This document shows, piece after piece, positions 45,548 through 53,832 of a stretch of 64,000 nt of DNA; within the stretch, counting starts at the first letter, position 1; each line of letters begins with the position of its first letter. Below the pieces are notes generated by a model. The model was not told where the DNA came from, did no database searches, and worked only from the letters and a program-made list of their open reading frames with translations. Made by a program: the position numbers and the translations under genes. Source of the DNA: Phocaeicola sartorii JCM 17136 = DSM 21941 (GTDB taxonomy: Bacteria; Bacteroidota; Bacteroidia; Bacteroidales; Bacteroidaceae); contig NZ_BAKM01000012.1 of the NCBI RefSeq assembly GCF_000614185.1, positions 62,001 to 126,000 of the forward strand. The letters are read 5' to 3'.

Positions 45548-46054
45548 TCAAGGCACTATTTCGTAAATGGTCCGGTCACTATTTTTGAAAATGGTCTGCT
45601 CAATCTGTCTGCCGACCTTTACGATACTATCTATGTCAGCATGAACTTTCAGGCTGATAACAGGTGCATATTTCAGATGTTCGTAATCGACTGGAGTATT
45701 GTTATAGGTCGTTTCGACAATAGGATAATTATGTTCCTTTGCAAACTGCTTCAAGGTATCTATGTAGGGAAGCTGCTCTTTACACATAGCTTCAAAATCT
45801 ATGTAAAACTTTCCGTTCTCCAGCACAAAATAGATGCAGTCCACACCATTAGAACAAATGCCTATAAAATCATAATCTGTTTTTCCTGCCTGCACGTTTC
45901 TCAACACATCCGGCAGTTTGTCTATCGTAATCTGGGCAGCAACCGGAATATTAGAGTTTATACCGTCGTTTTGCGTTACTCGTTTATTTCCATGCCCGCA
46001 ACTCAATAAACTCAAGATAGAAGTAAATATTCCCATAATTTTTAAGTATCTCAT
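45548..46054 (-). CDS. Array cassette: lipoprotein of unknown family
   Basis: 168 residues with a lipoprotein signal (IFTSILSLLSC). The domain ISLKVHADIDSIVKVGRQIEQ and TIYEIVP is not recognised. Repeats R2 (upstream) and R1 (downstream) bracket the gene. Start 21 nt after R2. A periplasmic immunity protein is a reasonable inference from neighbours. Confidence 0.65.
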   Translation of the reverse strand: MRYLKIMGIFTSILSLLSCGHGNKRVTQNDGINSNIPVAAQITIDKLPDVLRNVQAGKTDYDFIGICSNGVDCIYFVLENGKFYIDFEAMCKEQLPYIDTLKQFAKEHNYPIVETTYNNTPVDYEHLKYAPVISLKVHADIDSIVKVGRQIEQTIFKNSDRTIYEIVP

Positions 46055-46074
46055 AATTTTATGCTTATTGCGGA

Positions 46075-46121
46075 TAATGTTTGGCAGCGTTCCGCTTATT
46101 CAGTCGGTTTGCTGTTTGTTA
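46075..46121 (-). repeat. attC-like hairpin R2
   Basis: 47 nt, identical to R7 and R8. Stem CAGC/GCTG and CCG/CGG. Coding-strand ends are TAACAAACAGC and CAAACATTA. Confidence 0.85.
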
Positions 46122-46133
46122 GCAGTTTATTTT

Positions 46134-46607
46134 CTAAATATCCTTTAACTTGTTATTCATTTCTTTCCTATACAGAATTGAACTAAAAGGATAAATATTA
46201 TTAAGTTCCGGTTTTTCTCCATATAGTTCAATTATCCCGTCTATTGATTCTAATTTTTGTAAAATGGGCATTGAAATATTTATGATATTTTCAATTAACC
46301 GTGAACGCAACTGTTCATCAATAGTCGATTCTAAATCTAATATCATTTGTGTGGAATACCCTTCAATTTCCATTATTGGGAAGCGCATTCTAATATCACA
46401 TTGATATTCTTTAGGAAACAATAAATCATCTCCTTTACGTAATAAAGCCGCTAAGTTTATATAAAACATCTTTCCATACAAAGAGTGTTGGAGATTGAAT
46501 ACGACTATACATTCGGCAGTAGTCTTATACCACGAATTTCCTTTTCTACGAAAGCTATTCGCTTTCATTAATGGATGAACTATTGATTTGAATTGCTCTT
46601 TATCCAT
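46134..46607 (-). CDS. Array cassette: DUF4304-like immunity protein
   Basis: 157 residues. MDKEQFKSIVHPLMKANSF, RRKGNSWYKTTAECIVVFNL and QHSLYGKMFYINLAALLR match the DUF4304 pattern, a family common as toxin-immunity or orphan immunity genes. Cytoplasmic. Start 21 nt after R3; stop 13 nt before R2. Confidence 0.7.
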   Translation of the reverse strand: MDKEQFKSIVHPLMKANSFRRKGNSWYKTTAECIVVFNLQHSLYGKMFYINLAALLRKGDDLLFPKEYQCDIRMRFPIMEIEGYSTQMILDLESTIDEQLRSRLIENIINISMPILQKLESIDGIIELYGEKPELNNIYPFSSILYRKEMNNKLKDI

Positions 46608-46627
46608 AATATTTAATTCTAAACTGC

Positions 46628-46673
46628 TAATGGGTTGTAGCTTACCGCCGTTAGGCGGAATAGGTGCTTGTTA
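46628..46673 (-). repeat. attC-like hairpin R3
   Basis: 46 nt, a divergent member: stem CCGCC-GTTA-GGCGG with AGC/GCT outside it, ends TAATG and TTGTTA. Primary sequence differs but structure and ends are kept. Confidence 0.75.
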
Positions 46674-46682
46674 CCCACATAT

Positions 46683-47765
46683 TTATTCTTTGTTTTTTCG
46701 ATTTATTTGTATATCACTTATTTCTGATTTTCCGCCAAAACAGCGTAATTCTTCTACATTCGGATTATCCAATACTGCATATACAGATTCTTTTGTCATA
46801 CTTTTAACGCCTAACATAACTACCTTTCTCAACTTTTTAGCATTTACGAGACTTGAAATATCAACCAATCTATTTAAGGTGTCAATATAAACTTCAGCCA
46901 ATTCATTTAGATTGGCTAAGTTTGGCATCTTAGTGATATTAGCCAACCAAATCAATTCGAGCTTTTTAAGTCCGATAAGAGTACTGACAAATGAAATATC
47001 ATCCAATTTGGATATTCTAAAAAGTTTCAGTTGGCGCAAACTTCTAAAATCACTCAAAACAGTCAAGTCTATTTTTGAACTATCACACCACAAAATCGAC
47101 AAGTCTTTAATAGACATCTGTTTTAAGAATGACAAGTCCTTATTCTTGATAGCTCTTAGTTCTAACTTTTCCAACTGGCTTAAACCTACAATAACTTCAA
47201 GATTCTTATCTAATTTCCCGAGAAAAAGGGATTGCAGATTTTTGAGGTGTAAAAGCCATTGACAGTCAAACACAGGCTTGCCACTCTTCAAATCAGCATC
47301 TATATACAAGTGTTCCAATAGACTTGGCAATGTCTTGACAAAAGTAAAATCCCTTAAATCATAAATTTCCAATTTCAAGGATTTAATGTTAGATAAACTT
47401 GAAAGAATGGATAAATCAGTATTCTTATACTCAAAACCGTCTATTACGATATTCTGTACATCCGGAACAAATCGCAGGAAATCCAGATTCCAACCATTGA
47501 AATCATTCCCATATCCAAAGGTTTTATCAGCCCCTCCATATACACGAAAAGAAATATCAGGACGTGATATAAATATGCGATTCAACTTTTCGAGAACCGT
47601 ATTAGGAATATAATCGCTTATTTGAACTCTCTTTATAAGTTTCTCCTCGATTATTTGCTGAATTACGGATTCTGTCACATCTTCTGCCATGTAACCATCT
47701 TCGGGACGTCTTGGAATCCTTCCAAAACTGTGAGGAGTAAATATTTCAATTTGTGTTCTAAACAT
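46683..47765 (-). CDS. Array cassette: LRR-like protein A
   Basis: 360 residues from the ATG at 47765; a longer open frame only runs through R4. At least ten repeats of about 23 residues have the pattern LxxLxxLxLxxxxxxxF (LSNIKSLKLEIYDLRDF, LKNLQSLFLGKLDKNLE, LKKLELIWLANITKMP). Cytoplasmic, no enzyme motif. A second LRR-like cassette lies at 51,343. LRR proteins occur as immunity proteins in Bacteroidales. Confidence 0.72.
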   Translation of the reverse strand: MFRTQIEIFTPHSFGRIPRRPEDGYMAEDVTESVIQQIIEEKLIKRVQISDYIPNTVLEKLNRIFISRPDISFRVYGGADKTFGYGNDFNGWNLDFLRFVPDVQNIVIDGFEYKNTDLSILSSLSNIKSLKLEIYDLRDFTFVKTLPSLLEHLYIDADLKSGKPVFDCQWLLHLKNLQSLFLGKLDKNLEVIVGLSQLEKLELRAIKNKDLSFLKQMSIKDLSILWCDSSKIDLTVLSDFRSLRQLKLFRISKLDDISFVSTLIGLKKLELIWLANITKMPNLANLNELAEVYIDTLNRLVDISSLVNAKKLRKVVMLGVKSMTKESVYAVLDNPNVEELRCFGGKSEISDIQINRKNKE

Positions 47766-47784
47766 TCTTATATTATTATGTGGG

Positions 47785-47833
47785 TAATGTTCGGCGGATA
47801 ATCGACCTTTAAGGGAGATTAATCCGCTTGTTA
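47785..47833 (-). repeat. attC-like hairpin R4
   Basis: 49 nt of the GGCGGAT subtype: stem GCGGAT/ATCCGC plus ATC/GAT, ends TAATG and TTGTTA. Confidence 0.85.
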
Positions 47834-47844
47834 GCAACCTATTC

Positions 47845-48462
47845 TTATTTATTTTTCACCTCATTCAACCATTTAGTAATCAATTTTTCAGAAGGTGTCT
47901 TTGCTGTCCTATCAGTGTATGAAAAGAATTTAGTTACAAAAGGCATGAAAAATTTTTCTCCATCTGGTGTTAAATCGTTCCGACGAAATTCAAGTTTTAT
48001 AATTCTACCTTTTGTATCTATTGGACGATTTTTCAAAAAACCATTATCCCAACAAGAAGATAATAAAACAACGAACTCATCATATAATCGTTCAATGTGC
48101 TCCATATATAGCCTATTTACCGTAAAAATATATGAAAAATCGCACATTAAATCCTGCCAAGAATGTAATTCATTATAAGTTTCTTTGAATAACTTGGAAA
48201 GCAAGCCTTCGTCATCTGTATTTTCTACCAATATGAAATCCTTTTCTCCCGGCAGATTTTTATATGGGCGGCATATTGGGGCGTCTGGTAACAGCTCTTT
48301 GGCTTTATTAGTAAGTAAAAGATAACATTGATTCTGATACAAGACACCTATTTTCTTCCCATTCAAATGAATAATAAATTCATCAAAAATAGGTTCGAGC
48401 ATTACGTTGTATATTGCTCGCGTTTGTTTCTCAATATAATTTGCATATTTTTTTGTTGTCAT
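47845..48462 (-). CDS. Array cassette: protein with TfoX-N-like domain
   Basis: 205 residues. Residues 20-100 (FDEFIIHLNGKKIGVLYQNQ, YLLLTNKAKELLPDAP, CRPYKNLPGEKDFILVENTD, DEGLLSKLFKETYNEL) have the order of motifs of TfoX N-terminal domains. The second half is helical and unrecognised. Start 24 nt after R5, stop 12 nt before R4. The match is by eye and modest. Confidence 0.55.
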   Translation of the reverse strand: MTTKKYANYIEKQTRAIYNVMLEPIFDEFIIHLNGKKIGVLYQNQCYLLLTNKAKELLPDAPICRPYKNLPGEKDFILVENTDDEGLLSKLFKETYNELHSWQDLMCDFSYIFTVNRLYMEHIERLYDEFVVLLSSCWDNGFLKNRPIDTKGRIIKLEFRRNDLTPDGEKFFMPFVTKFFSYTDRTAKTPSEKLITKWLNEVKNK

Positions 48463-48485
48463 ATCCTTTTCGTTTTATAGGTTGC

Positions 48486-48534
48486 TAATGTTTGACGGAT
48501 AATCGCCATTTCAAGGCGATTTAGTCGTATGTTA
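48486..48534 (-). repeat. attC-like hairpin R5
   Basis: 49 nt. Stem ATCGCC/GGCGAT with GAC..TA/TA..GTC outside it; ends TAATG and ATGTTA. Sequence differs from R4 but paired positions co-vary. Confidence 0.8.
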
Positions 48535-48538
48535 TCGT

Positions 48539-48826
48539 TTATTTCAATTTAGTAAGTTTTTCATACTGATAAGAAACATCAAGAAGTTTATTTACCAACT
48601 CATCTCCAAGCCAACAATCTATTAGATATTTTCCATAGCTTGGTGTAAACGAGTAAATATCTTTATCAATCGCATTGATCATATTTTCCAAGTCTTTTTG
48701 TACATTATGTAATGCACCATCAGGAAGAGAAGTCTTCCTACATTCAAAAGGTTGCGCTAATATTCTTTTTACATCATCAAGTATATTCACACAACAACTT
48801 TTTACTGTTTCTTTTCTACTTACCAT
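48539..48826 (-). CDS. Array cassette: small helical protein
   Basis: 95 residues, no signal peptide or known motif; SCCVNILDDVKRILAQPF and DLENMINAIDKDIYSFTP suggest helices. Start 10 nt after R6, stop 5 nt before R5. Unknown; immunity inferred only from the array. Confidence 0.55.
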   Translation of the reverse strand: MVSRKETVKSCCVNILDDVKRILAQPFECRKTSLPDGALHNVQKDLENMINAIDKDIYSFTPSYGKYLIDCWLGDELVNKLLDVSYQYEKLTKLK

Positions 48827-48835
48827 ATTAAACGA

Positions 48836-48883
48836 TAATGTTCGGCGGATAATCGACCTTATGGGAGATTTATCCGCTTGTTA
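48836..48883 (-). repeat. attC-like hairpin R6
   Basis: 48 nt, nearly identical to R4 (GCGGATAA/TTATCCGC). The preceding cassette's stop codon (48,859-48,861) lies inside this repeat. Confidence 0.85.
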
Positions 48884-49323
48884 GATGCACTTACTTTTTT
48901 TGTTTCTGATATTATAAGTTTATTAAATTCAATTTTTAGGGAGTTGCTATCAAAGATAAACTCCATACGAAATAAATCGTTTTTCAAAATCTCAAATTGA
49001 AAGGCAATCAAATCAATATTCTTTATAAGAGAATTTTGTTTGCCAAAATCAATTTTTGAAACTCCATGAAATCGGAAACTAAAAATTCTATCTGAATAAG
49101 GGCCTTCCAATTTAATGATGGCACATTGACCTTTCTTTGTTAGATTACTCCTAACATCTAAAAGAATACTATCATGTAGTGTTGTGCTATCAGATAGCGA
49201 ATAGCGAGAATAATCGGTTAGAAATCCACGAATTTCAACCGGTATTTCTTCAAGGTGCTTATTCAAGTAATCAAAATACTCATCAAAACACCAACTGCCA
49301 TTTTGGAATTTTATTATATTCAT
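48859..49323 (-). CDS. Array cassette: hypothetical protein ending inside R6
   Basis: 154 residues from the ATG at 49323, 17 nt after R7 as for its neighbours; an earlier ATG at 49338 almost touches the repeat. Mixed alpha/beta, FDEYFDYLNKHLEEIPVEIR and IIKLEGPYSDRIFSFRFHG. Its last residues (NKRINLP) are encoded by R6, so the repeat supplies the stop. No family is recognised. Confidence 0.55.
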   Translation of the reverse strand: MNIIKFQNGSWCFDEYFDYLNKHLEEIPVEIRGFLTDYSRYSLSDSTTLHDSILLDVRSNLTKKGQCAIIKLEGPYSDRIFSFRFHGVSKIDFGKQNSLIKNIDLIAFQFEILKNDLFRMEFIFDSNSLKIEFNKLIISETKKVSASNKRINLP

Positions 49324-49339
49324 TTTTGTTTCGTGCATC

Positions 49340-49386
49340 TAATGTTTGGCAGCGTTCCGCTTATTCAGTCGGTTTGCTGTTTGTTA
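49340..49386 (-). repeat. attC-like hairpin R7
   Basis: 47 nt, identical to R2 and R8. Confidence 0.85.
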
Positions 49387-49406
49387 TCAGAACTAAATAA
49401 ATGCTT

Positions 49407-49754
49407 TTATAAAAGCATAAATTCACTTGCTTCTACGTCAATAGCCCTGCAATTCCAATGCGAGCATAATTGTTTCACGAAGTGAAAGACTGTTTCTTCA
49501 TTTTCACCTCCATGAAAACATAGGTGTATATTTTCAATACTTTCATTATCGTCCCAAGAAATCTCTACGCCACACTCATTGTCTAATTGCAGTATCATTG
49601 TGCTATCCGACAAATTATCATCAGAAATAAGAAAGGTGTTCTGCATCCAATCCACAAACGCATTTCTATCTGTTATAGGCAATGTTTCATCTACATCCGA
49701 CAAATTGGATTCATCGTTCAAGGGCGTTTTTATTAAAATGATAGACCAACTCAT
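49407..49754 (-). CDS. Array cassette: small acidic protein
   Basis: 115 residues, strongly acidic (DESNLSDVDETLPITDRNAF, CGVEISWDDNESIENIHLCF). Acidic cytoplasmic proteins of this size are frequent nuclease inhibitors, but no family is recognised. Start 41 nt after R8, stop 20 nt before R7. Confidence 0.6.
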   Translation of the reverse strand: MSWSIILIKTPLNDESNLSDVDETLPITDRNAFVDWMQNTFLISDDNLSDSTMILQLDNECGVEISWDDNESIENIHLCFHGGENEETVFHFVKQLCSHWNCRAIDVEASEFMLL

Positions 49755-49794
49755 ATTTTTTATTTGATTAGTTCATGATTTTTTTATGTTCTGA

Positions 49795-49841
49795 TAATGT
49801 TTGGCAGCGTTCCGCTTATTCAGTCGGTTTGCTGTTTGTTA
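49795..49841 (-). repeat. attC-like hairpin R8
   Basis: 47 nt, identical to R2 and R7. Confidence 0.85.
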
Positions 49842-49849
49842 CTAACGCT

Positions 49850-50731
49850 TTATTTTTTACTCCAATACTCTTGCATCCAACTTTCATATTCCAAAGGATA
49901 TATTTCATTGGCAGAATTTAGTTTATCATTGATATTCAATTTTCGTTTGGATTTAGCGGATTCTGTTTTCAGCAGGGAAAATCCTTCTATTAACTTTCTC
50001 GCATCATCTTTCAAACGAAACCACCTTTGCCAATCGTTTTTTGTCATTTCCGCTTCTCGTTGCTTCTTATATTCTTTACGTTTAGTCATCTGTTCTAATT
50101 GAAGCAAGAGATTTTCATCTGCAACAAACATTGGGACTTCTTGGAAAATAAGCAGATCAGAATAATGTTTAGATAAAACGTCTTTAGCCTTTTCACTAAC
50201 ATAAATTTCAGAGCAGAAGTCGTAAAAAATCCTATCAATGAAAATATCTAATCCTGAAAGGCTTTGTTCTACTAACTTGGCAGAACTACGTTCTTGCTCG
50301 CAATAAAGTAGTCCGTCCTTTTGAGGTATCAACGCAAATAAATTTCCTATTTGTTCCGCTACCGCCTCGTTATGCTTGCGCCGTGTAATATATTCTTCCG
50401 CATCCATACTTCCAGACGGATATACCAGAGGCTCAGGTGCTTGTAAATCCCAGTTCTCCCAATCCAATTTCACAATCTTTTCCTTGCTCGCTGGTTGAAG
50501 AACAAAGCCCGTAAGATTTGCTTCTGTAATATACTGTAAAACATTCTCTTTGACAATTAACACAGGGCTTTCTCTATTATATTGAGAGCGGTAGATAGAG
50601 GGACAAAACGCTCCCGTTCTAAAAACCATGTGAGAATTTGTATCTTTATCATAGCCGTAAATGCCTTGCCATAGCATTTCACCATAACTACCCCAAGGCA
50701 TTATTTTATTTTTTACAGTATAATATTTCAT
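49850..50731 (-). CDS. Array cassette: hypothetical protein, 293 aa
   Basis: Starts MKYYTVKNKIMPWGSYGEML. Central helical region (HNEAVAEQIGNLFALIPQKD) and a basic, coiled-coil-like C-terminus (QMTKRKEYKKQREAEMTKND). No signal peptide, no known family. Start 24 nt after R9, stop 8 nt before R8. Confidence 0.6.
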   Translation of the reverse strand: MKYYTVKNKIMPWGSYGEMLWQGIYGYDKDTNSHMVFRTGAFCPSIYRSQYNRESPVLIVKENVLQYITEANLTGFVLQPASKEKIVKLDWENWDLQAPEPLVYPSGSMDAEEYITRRKHNEAVAEQIGNLFALIPQKDGLLYCEQERSSAKLVEQSLSGLDIFIDRIFYDFCSEIYVSEKAKDVLSKHYSDLLIFQEVPMFVADENLLLQLEQMTKRKEYKKQREAEMTKNDWQRWFRLKDDARKLIEGFSLLKTESAKSKRKLNINDKLNSANEIYPLEYESWMQEYWSKK

Positions 50732-50754
50732 CTTTCTTTATTTTTCTGCGTTAG

Positions 50755-50803
50755 TAATGTTCAGCGGCTAACCGACCTTTCGGGGAGGTTAAGCCGCTTG
50801 TTA
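50755..50803 (-). repeat. attC-like hairpin R9
   Basis: 49 nt. Stem GCGGCT/AGCCGC and AACC/GGTT. Against R4 both halves of two base pairs have changed together, preserving the stem. Confidence 0.85.
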
Positions 50804-50808
50804 TAAAC

Positions 50809-51303
50809 CTATTTGAAATTTGTCAGTATATCCTCTTTCTCATTAGAAGACAACATTTCCAACAAATGATTGAAGCTATCACAAACCATTTCTGCCGATT
50901 CCTCAAATTCCGGTTCAACTCCGTAATAGATTTTACCATAGTTTTCTGGCGACAAATCTATGCTCAAATATCGGTATCCGTCTTTTACAGACATAAGAAT
51001 TGGGATATGATTATCCCAGAATTGGCGAATCATATCGCAGGATTCCTCGTCATCTTTCAATGCATCAAGCCCCATTAGCTCAAATTCGTTCCAACGGAAT
51101 CCGCTATCGCTTTCTCCGTTAAAGTCCTCTATGGAATTAAACCAAACATTATCACTTTCATTCGTGATTGTCTGAAACCGTTGCAAAAACTCCTGATACT
51201 CCACAGGAAGTTCGGAATACCGATTCTGTAAATCAGAGCTTAATTCTTTTCTTTCCAATCGTTCTGTAACGACGAATCCTATATTTTTCAGTGCTTCAAT
51301 CAT
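50809..51303 (-). CDS. Array cassette: SMI1/KNR4 (SUKH) family immunity protein
   Basis: 164 residues. LSSDLQNRYSELPVEYQEFL (LPxxYxxFL motif), NVWFNSIEDFN and the acidic end HIPILMSVKDGYRYLSIDLS fit SUKH proteins, one of the most common immunity folds in polymorphic and type VI toxin systems. No toxin gene is near. Start 17 nt after R10, stop 5 nt before R9. Confidence 0.78.
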   Translation of the reverse strand: MIEALKNIGFVVTERLERKELSSDLQNRYSELPVEYQEFLQRFQTITNESDNVWFNSIEDFNGESDSGFRWNEFELMGLDALKDDEESCDMIRQFWDNHIPILMSVKDGYRYLSIDLSPENYGKIYYGVEPEFEESAEMVCDSFNHLLEMLSSNEKEDILTNFK

Positions 51304-51319
51304 ATTTTTTACTGGTTTA

Positions 51320-51365
51320 TAATGTTTGGTGGCTAACTTACTTTAAGATGTTAAGCCATTTGTTA
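51320..51365 (-). repeat. attC-like hairpin R10
   Basis: 46 nt. Stem TGGCT-AAC / GTTAAGCCA; ends TAATG and TTGTTA. The LRR-like cassette's stop codon (51,343-51,345) lies in its loop. Confidence 0.8.
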
Positions 51366-52203
51366 TCCGCATCTTATTTATTTGTTCCAAAGTATGACTG
51401 TAATGTCTCTTATTTGGATAAAAATAAATTCGACATGGAATATGAATTAGCGGTTCTAAATTTCCGTCTATACAATTCCAAAAAGAGAATTTTTCAAGAT
51501 TTGACATAGACGAAATAAATCCAAGATTAGTTATCTTTTCTACAAACAAGTTTCGAATGGTTTGATTTCCTTGTAAAAAAGAAAAATTAGCTAATTGCAC
51601 ACATTTTTCTATGTGCAATTTTTTAAGGTTTGCGAGTTTGCTTATAGAATCCACATCTATAAGTTTACGACAATACAGCAGATCCAGTCGTTCTAAATTT
51701 CTAAATGCTTCAATACCTTTCAAACTTGTAATTCTCCCTCCACATATTCGTAGTGTTTCCAAGTTTCGCAAATTTTCAAGATGTGTCAAATCCTGATGTG
51801 TTGTAGAAGTCATCAATAAATCTCTTAGATTTATCAATGCCTCTATATTCTTTAATTTATTATCACCAGTGAAATAAAGTGTTTTCAGGTTGCTGAATTG
51901 CAACAGATCCAACTTTATTGGTTGGTCGATACTTAAATATTCAAGATTGCGCAAAGTGTATAAAGCATCAACATTAAGAATTTTCTTAATTAAAAAACAA
52001 TTTCCGATTATTAGTTTTCTAACAAATAGTCTGTCTGCAAAATCAGAAAAATCCAAAATATACCGTTCACCAACATTATGATTTAGACAACGAATCCGTA
52101 ATGCCGTATATCCATTCTTCTCCGCATACGCCAAACCATCAGATAGTGCTGTTGGGTCTATCTCAAAAAAATCTATTGCACTGTTATAACTATATTTTTC
52201 CAT
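51343..52203 (-). CDS. Array cassette: LRR-like protein B
   Basis: 286 residues from the ATG at 52203 (MEKYSYNSAIDFFEIDPTAL), 21 nt after R11; a longer frame would run through R11. Repeats such as LRNLEYLSIDQPIKLDLLQ, LRNLETLRICGGRITSL and LANLKKLHIEKCVQLANF are leucine-rich. The final residues come from R10, which provides the stop. A second LRR-like cassette is at 46,683, but the N-termini differ. Confidence 0.72.
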   Translation of the reverse strand: MEKYSYNSAIDFFEIDPTALSDGLAYAEKNGYTALRIRCLNHNVGERYILDFSDFADRLFVRKLIIGNCFLIKKILNVDALYTLRNLEYLSIDQPIKLDLLQFSNLKTLYFTGDNKLKNIEALINLRDLLMTSTTHQDLTHLENLRNLETLRICGGRITSLKGIEAFRNLERLDLLYCRKLIDVDSISKLANLKKLHIEKCVQLANFSFLQGNQTIRNLFVEKITNLGFISSMSNLEKFSFWNCIDGNLEPLIHIPCRIYFYPNKRHYSHTLEQINKMRITNGLTS

Positions 52204-52223
52204 ACTTTTTATATTACTGCGGA

Positions 52224-52271
52224 TAATGTTTAGAGGATAACCGACCATTTAGGGCGGTTCATCCTTATGTT
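52224..52271 (-). repeat. attC-like hairpin R11, atypical outer end
   Basis: Stem AGGAT-AACCG / CGGTT-ATCCT and TAATG end are kept, but the outer end reads ATGTTCG instead of TTGTTA. It is the repeat nearest the transposase and recombinase, so it marks the array start or an insertion junction. Confidence 0.7.
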
Positions 52272-52494
52272 CGAGACAATTTTTCTTTTTTCTTTCTTTA
52301 ATTACATATTATATAGAACTTCAATTTTTAACCGCAGTTCCTGACAAGAAGAGGTGTGAAGTTCATGTCTGCACTCCGTTCGTTTTCTTACTGCTCTTAT
52401 CCGTATTTCACTCATTTTTCGGTTCTCCTTTCTTTCGTTTTATGGGATTTTTCTGTTTCTGTTCACGGCAGGGCATAGCTATCCCATGTTGCTG
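52272..52494. other. Gap between R11 and the IS91 transposase
   Basis: AT-rich, no gene. It would hold one end of an IS91-type element; no typical terminal inverted repeats are expected or seen. Confidence 0.4.
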
Positions 52495-53718
52495 TCATGC
52501 CGCTTTTTTCCGGTGTATGTCGCAATGCTCCAGTACAACCGTGTATGTCATGCCGCCACCCGTTACCGTGGTGTGGCTGTAAACTCTCATTCGTCCGCAA
52601 CATTCGCAGAAATACGGGTTTTCATACCCGCTTTCTTCCTGATGCAGCCCGGCTTCCTCAATCTCGTTTTCATCCCGTCCGAAGTATTCTTCCGGCAGGT
52701 TGCCTTTGTTGGAATAGAAGCCGTAGTACCTCACGATGCGGAAATAGCGCAGGGGGACGTGTTGCAGCAACCGGGGGAAGAACTCACGATAATGCAGCGT
52801 CAGTTCCTTTTCCACAGGGTTTCTCCTGTCGGGCGAATTTTTATAATCACGGTAGCGGAATGAAATGTTCTCGCCGTCCATTGCCGTAATCTTGTACTCG
52901 CTCAGACACGCCCGTTTGGAATACCTGCCTACATACTGTATCACCTGCTCCGGCATCTGTATAGGTGGCTCCAAATGCACAATCCAGTCCTTTTTGTTCG
53001 CCACCTTTTTGATGAAGCCCATAAACTCCATGCGGTCGTGGAAATCATGCTCCAGCCTGCCCGTGTCGAACAGTTCTATCAGCGCATTTTCAAACTTGTA
53101 GCGGAACACCCTGCGGATAGAGGGGATATGCACGTAGTCATGTTCAGGAATGACTATCTTGCCGCCGCTGTCGATGCCGCCCCACGACATAATCGTGTGC
53201 GTGTGTACATGAAACTGTTTTGTTTCCCCGTAGGTATGCAGCACGGCAATCACCCCGGTTTTCAAGCCGAACTTGTGCATCATCCAGTCTTTCAGGGTGT
53301 CTGCCGAAGTACGCATCAGGATGTTCAGCATCTCTTTCTTGTTGCGCTTCACCAAATCCAACAGGATATGCGGCAAGGTCATGACCACGTGGCGGTGTGG
53401 AACTCGCAACATCTTTTCTTTCATGCGTGCCGCCCATTTGAGCGTGTCACGCCAGCCGCATGACGGACAGAAACGGTGTTTGCAGCTATGGTAGATTTCC
53501 CAGACTTCGCCACATTCGGGGCAGGCATAGGTATCTATCCCCAAAGCGGCGGTACGGCATACACGGATAGCGTTTGCCGCCTTGTATTGTTCGGGGGTGA
53601 TATACTCTGCCGGATACCGGGCGTACTCGTCCCACCACCGATTGAAAAAATCGGACAAGCGGTACTTTTTTACCTCGCAACCGTCTGTGTATATGTCATT
53701 TAACGTCTCTGCCATCAC
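52495..53718 (-). CDS. IS91/IS801-family transposase
   Basis: 407 residues. The N-terminal zinc finger is YACPECGEVWEIYHSC with CPSCGWRDT. The HUH motif FHVHTHTIMSWGG is near residue 175, and the Tyr-containing segment PEQVIQYVGRYSKR is in the catalytic domain. A second Cys cluster (FCECCGRMRVYSH) is near the end. These are all typical of rolling-circle IS91 transposases. It is read toward the cassette array. Full length, no frameshift. Confidence 0.9.
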   Translation of the reverse strand: MMAETLNDIYTDGCEVKKYRLSDFFNRWWDEYARYPAEYITPEQYKAANAIRVCRTAALGIDTYACPECGEVWEIYHSCKHRFCPSCGWRDTLKWAARMKEKMLRVPHRHVVMTLPHILLDLVKRNKKEMLNILMRTSADTLKDWMMHKFGLKTGVIAVLHTYGETKQFHVHTHTIMSWGGIDSGGKIVIPEHDYVHIPSIRRVFRYKFENALIELFDTGRLEHDFHDRMEFMGFIKKVANKKDWIVHLEPPIQMPEQVIQYVGRYSKRACLSEYKITAMDGENISFRYRDYKNSPDRRNPVEKELTLHYREFFPRLLQHVPLRYFRIVRYYGFYSNKGNLPEEYFGRDENEIEEAGLHQEESGYENPYFCECCGRMRVYSHTTVTGGGMTYTVVLEHCDIHRKKAA

Positions 53719-53832
53719 TTGCGCTTAATCTCTTTTTTAGCTCGATTTTAGTGTTTAACTATCTGATTATTAGTTGTTTATTGTCTTGAACATTATACTA
53801 TCAGCCGATTTGGCTGTTATTTTCTTCGAGTA

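Noticed and set aside
45474-52271. CRISPR array
   Set aside because: Repeats are spaced by whole genes, are internally folded and vary in sequence; no cas genes are present.
45474-52271. Repeats as simple Rho-independent terminators
   Set aside because: They lack T runs after the stem, keep conserved ends outside the stem and sit at a fixed distance before start codons.
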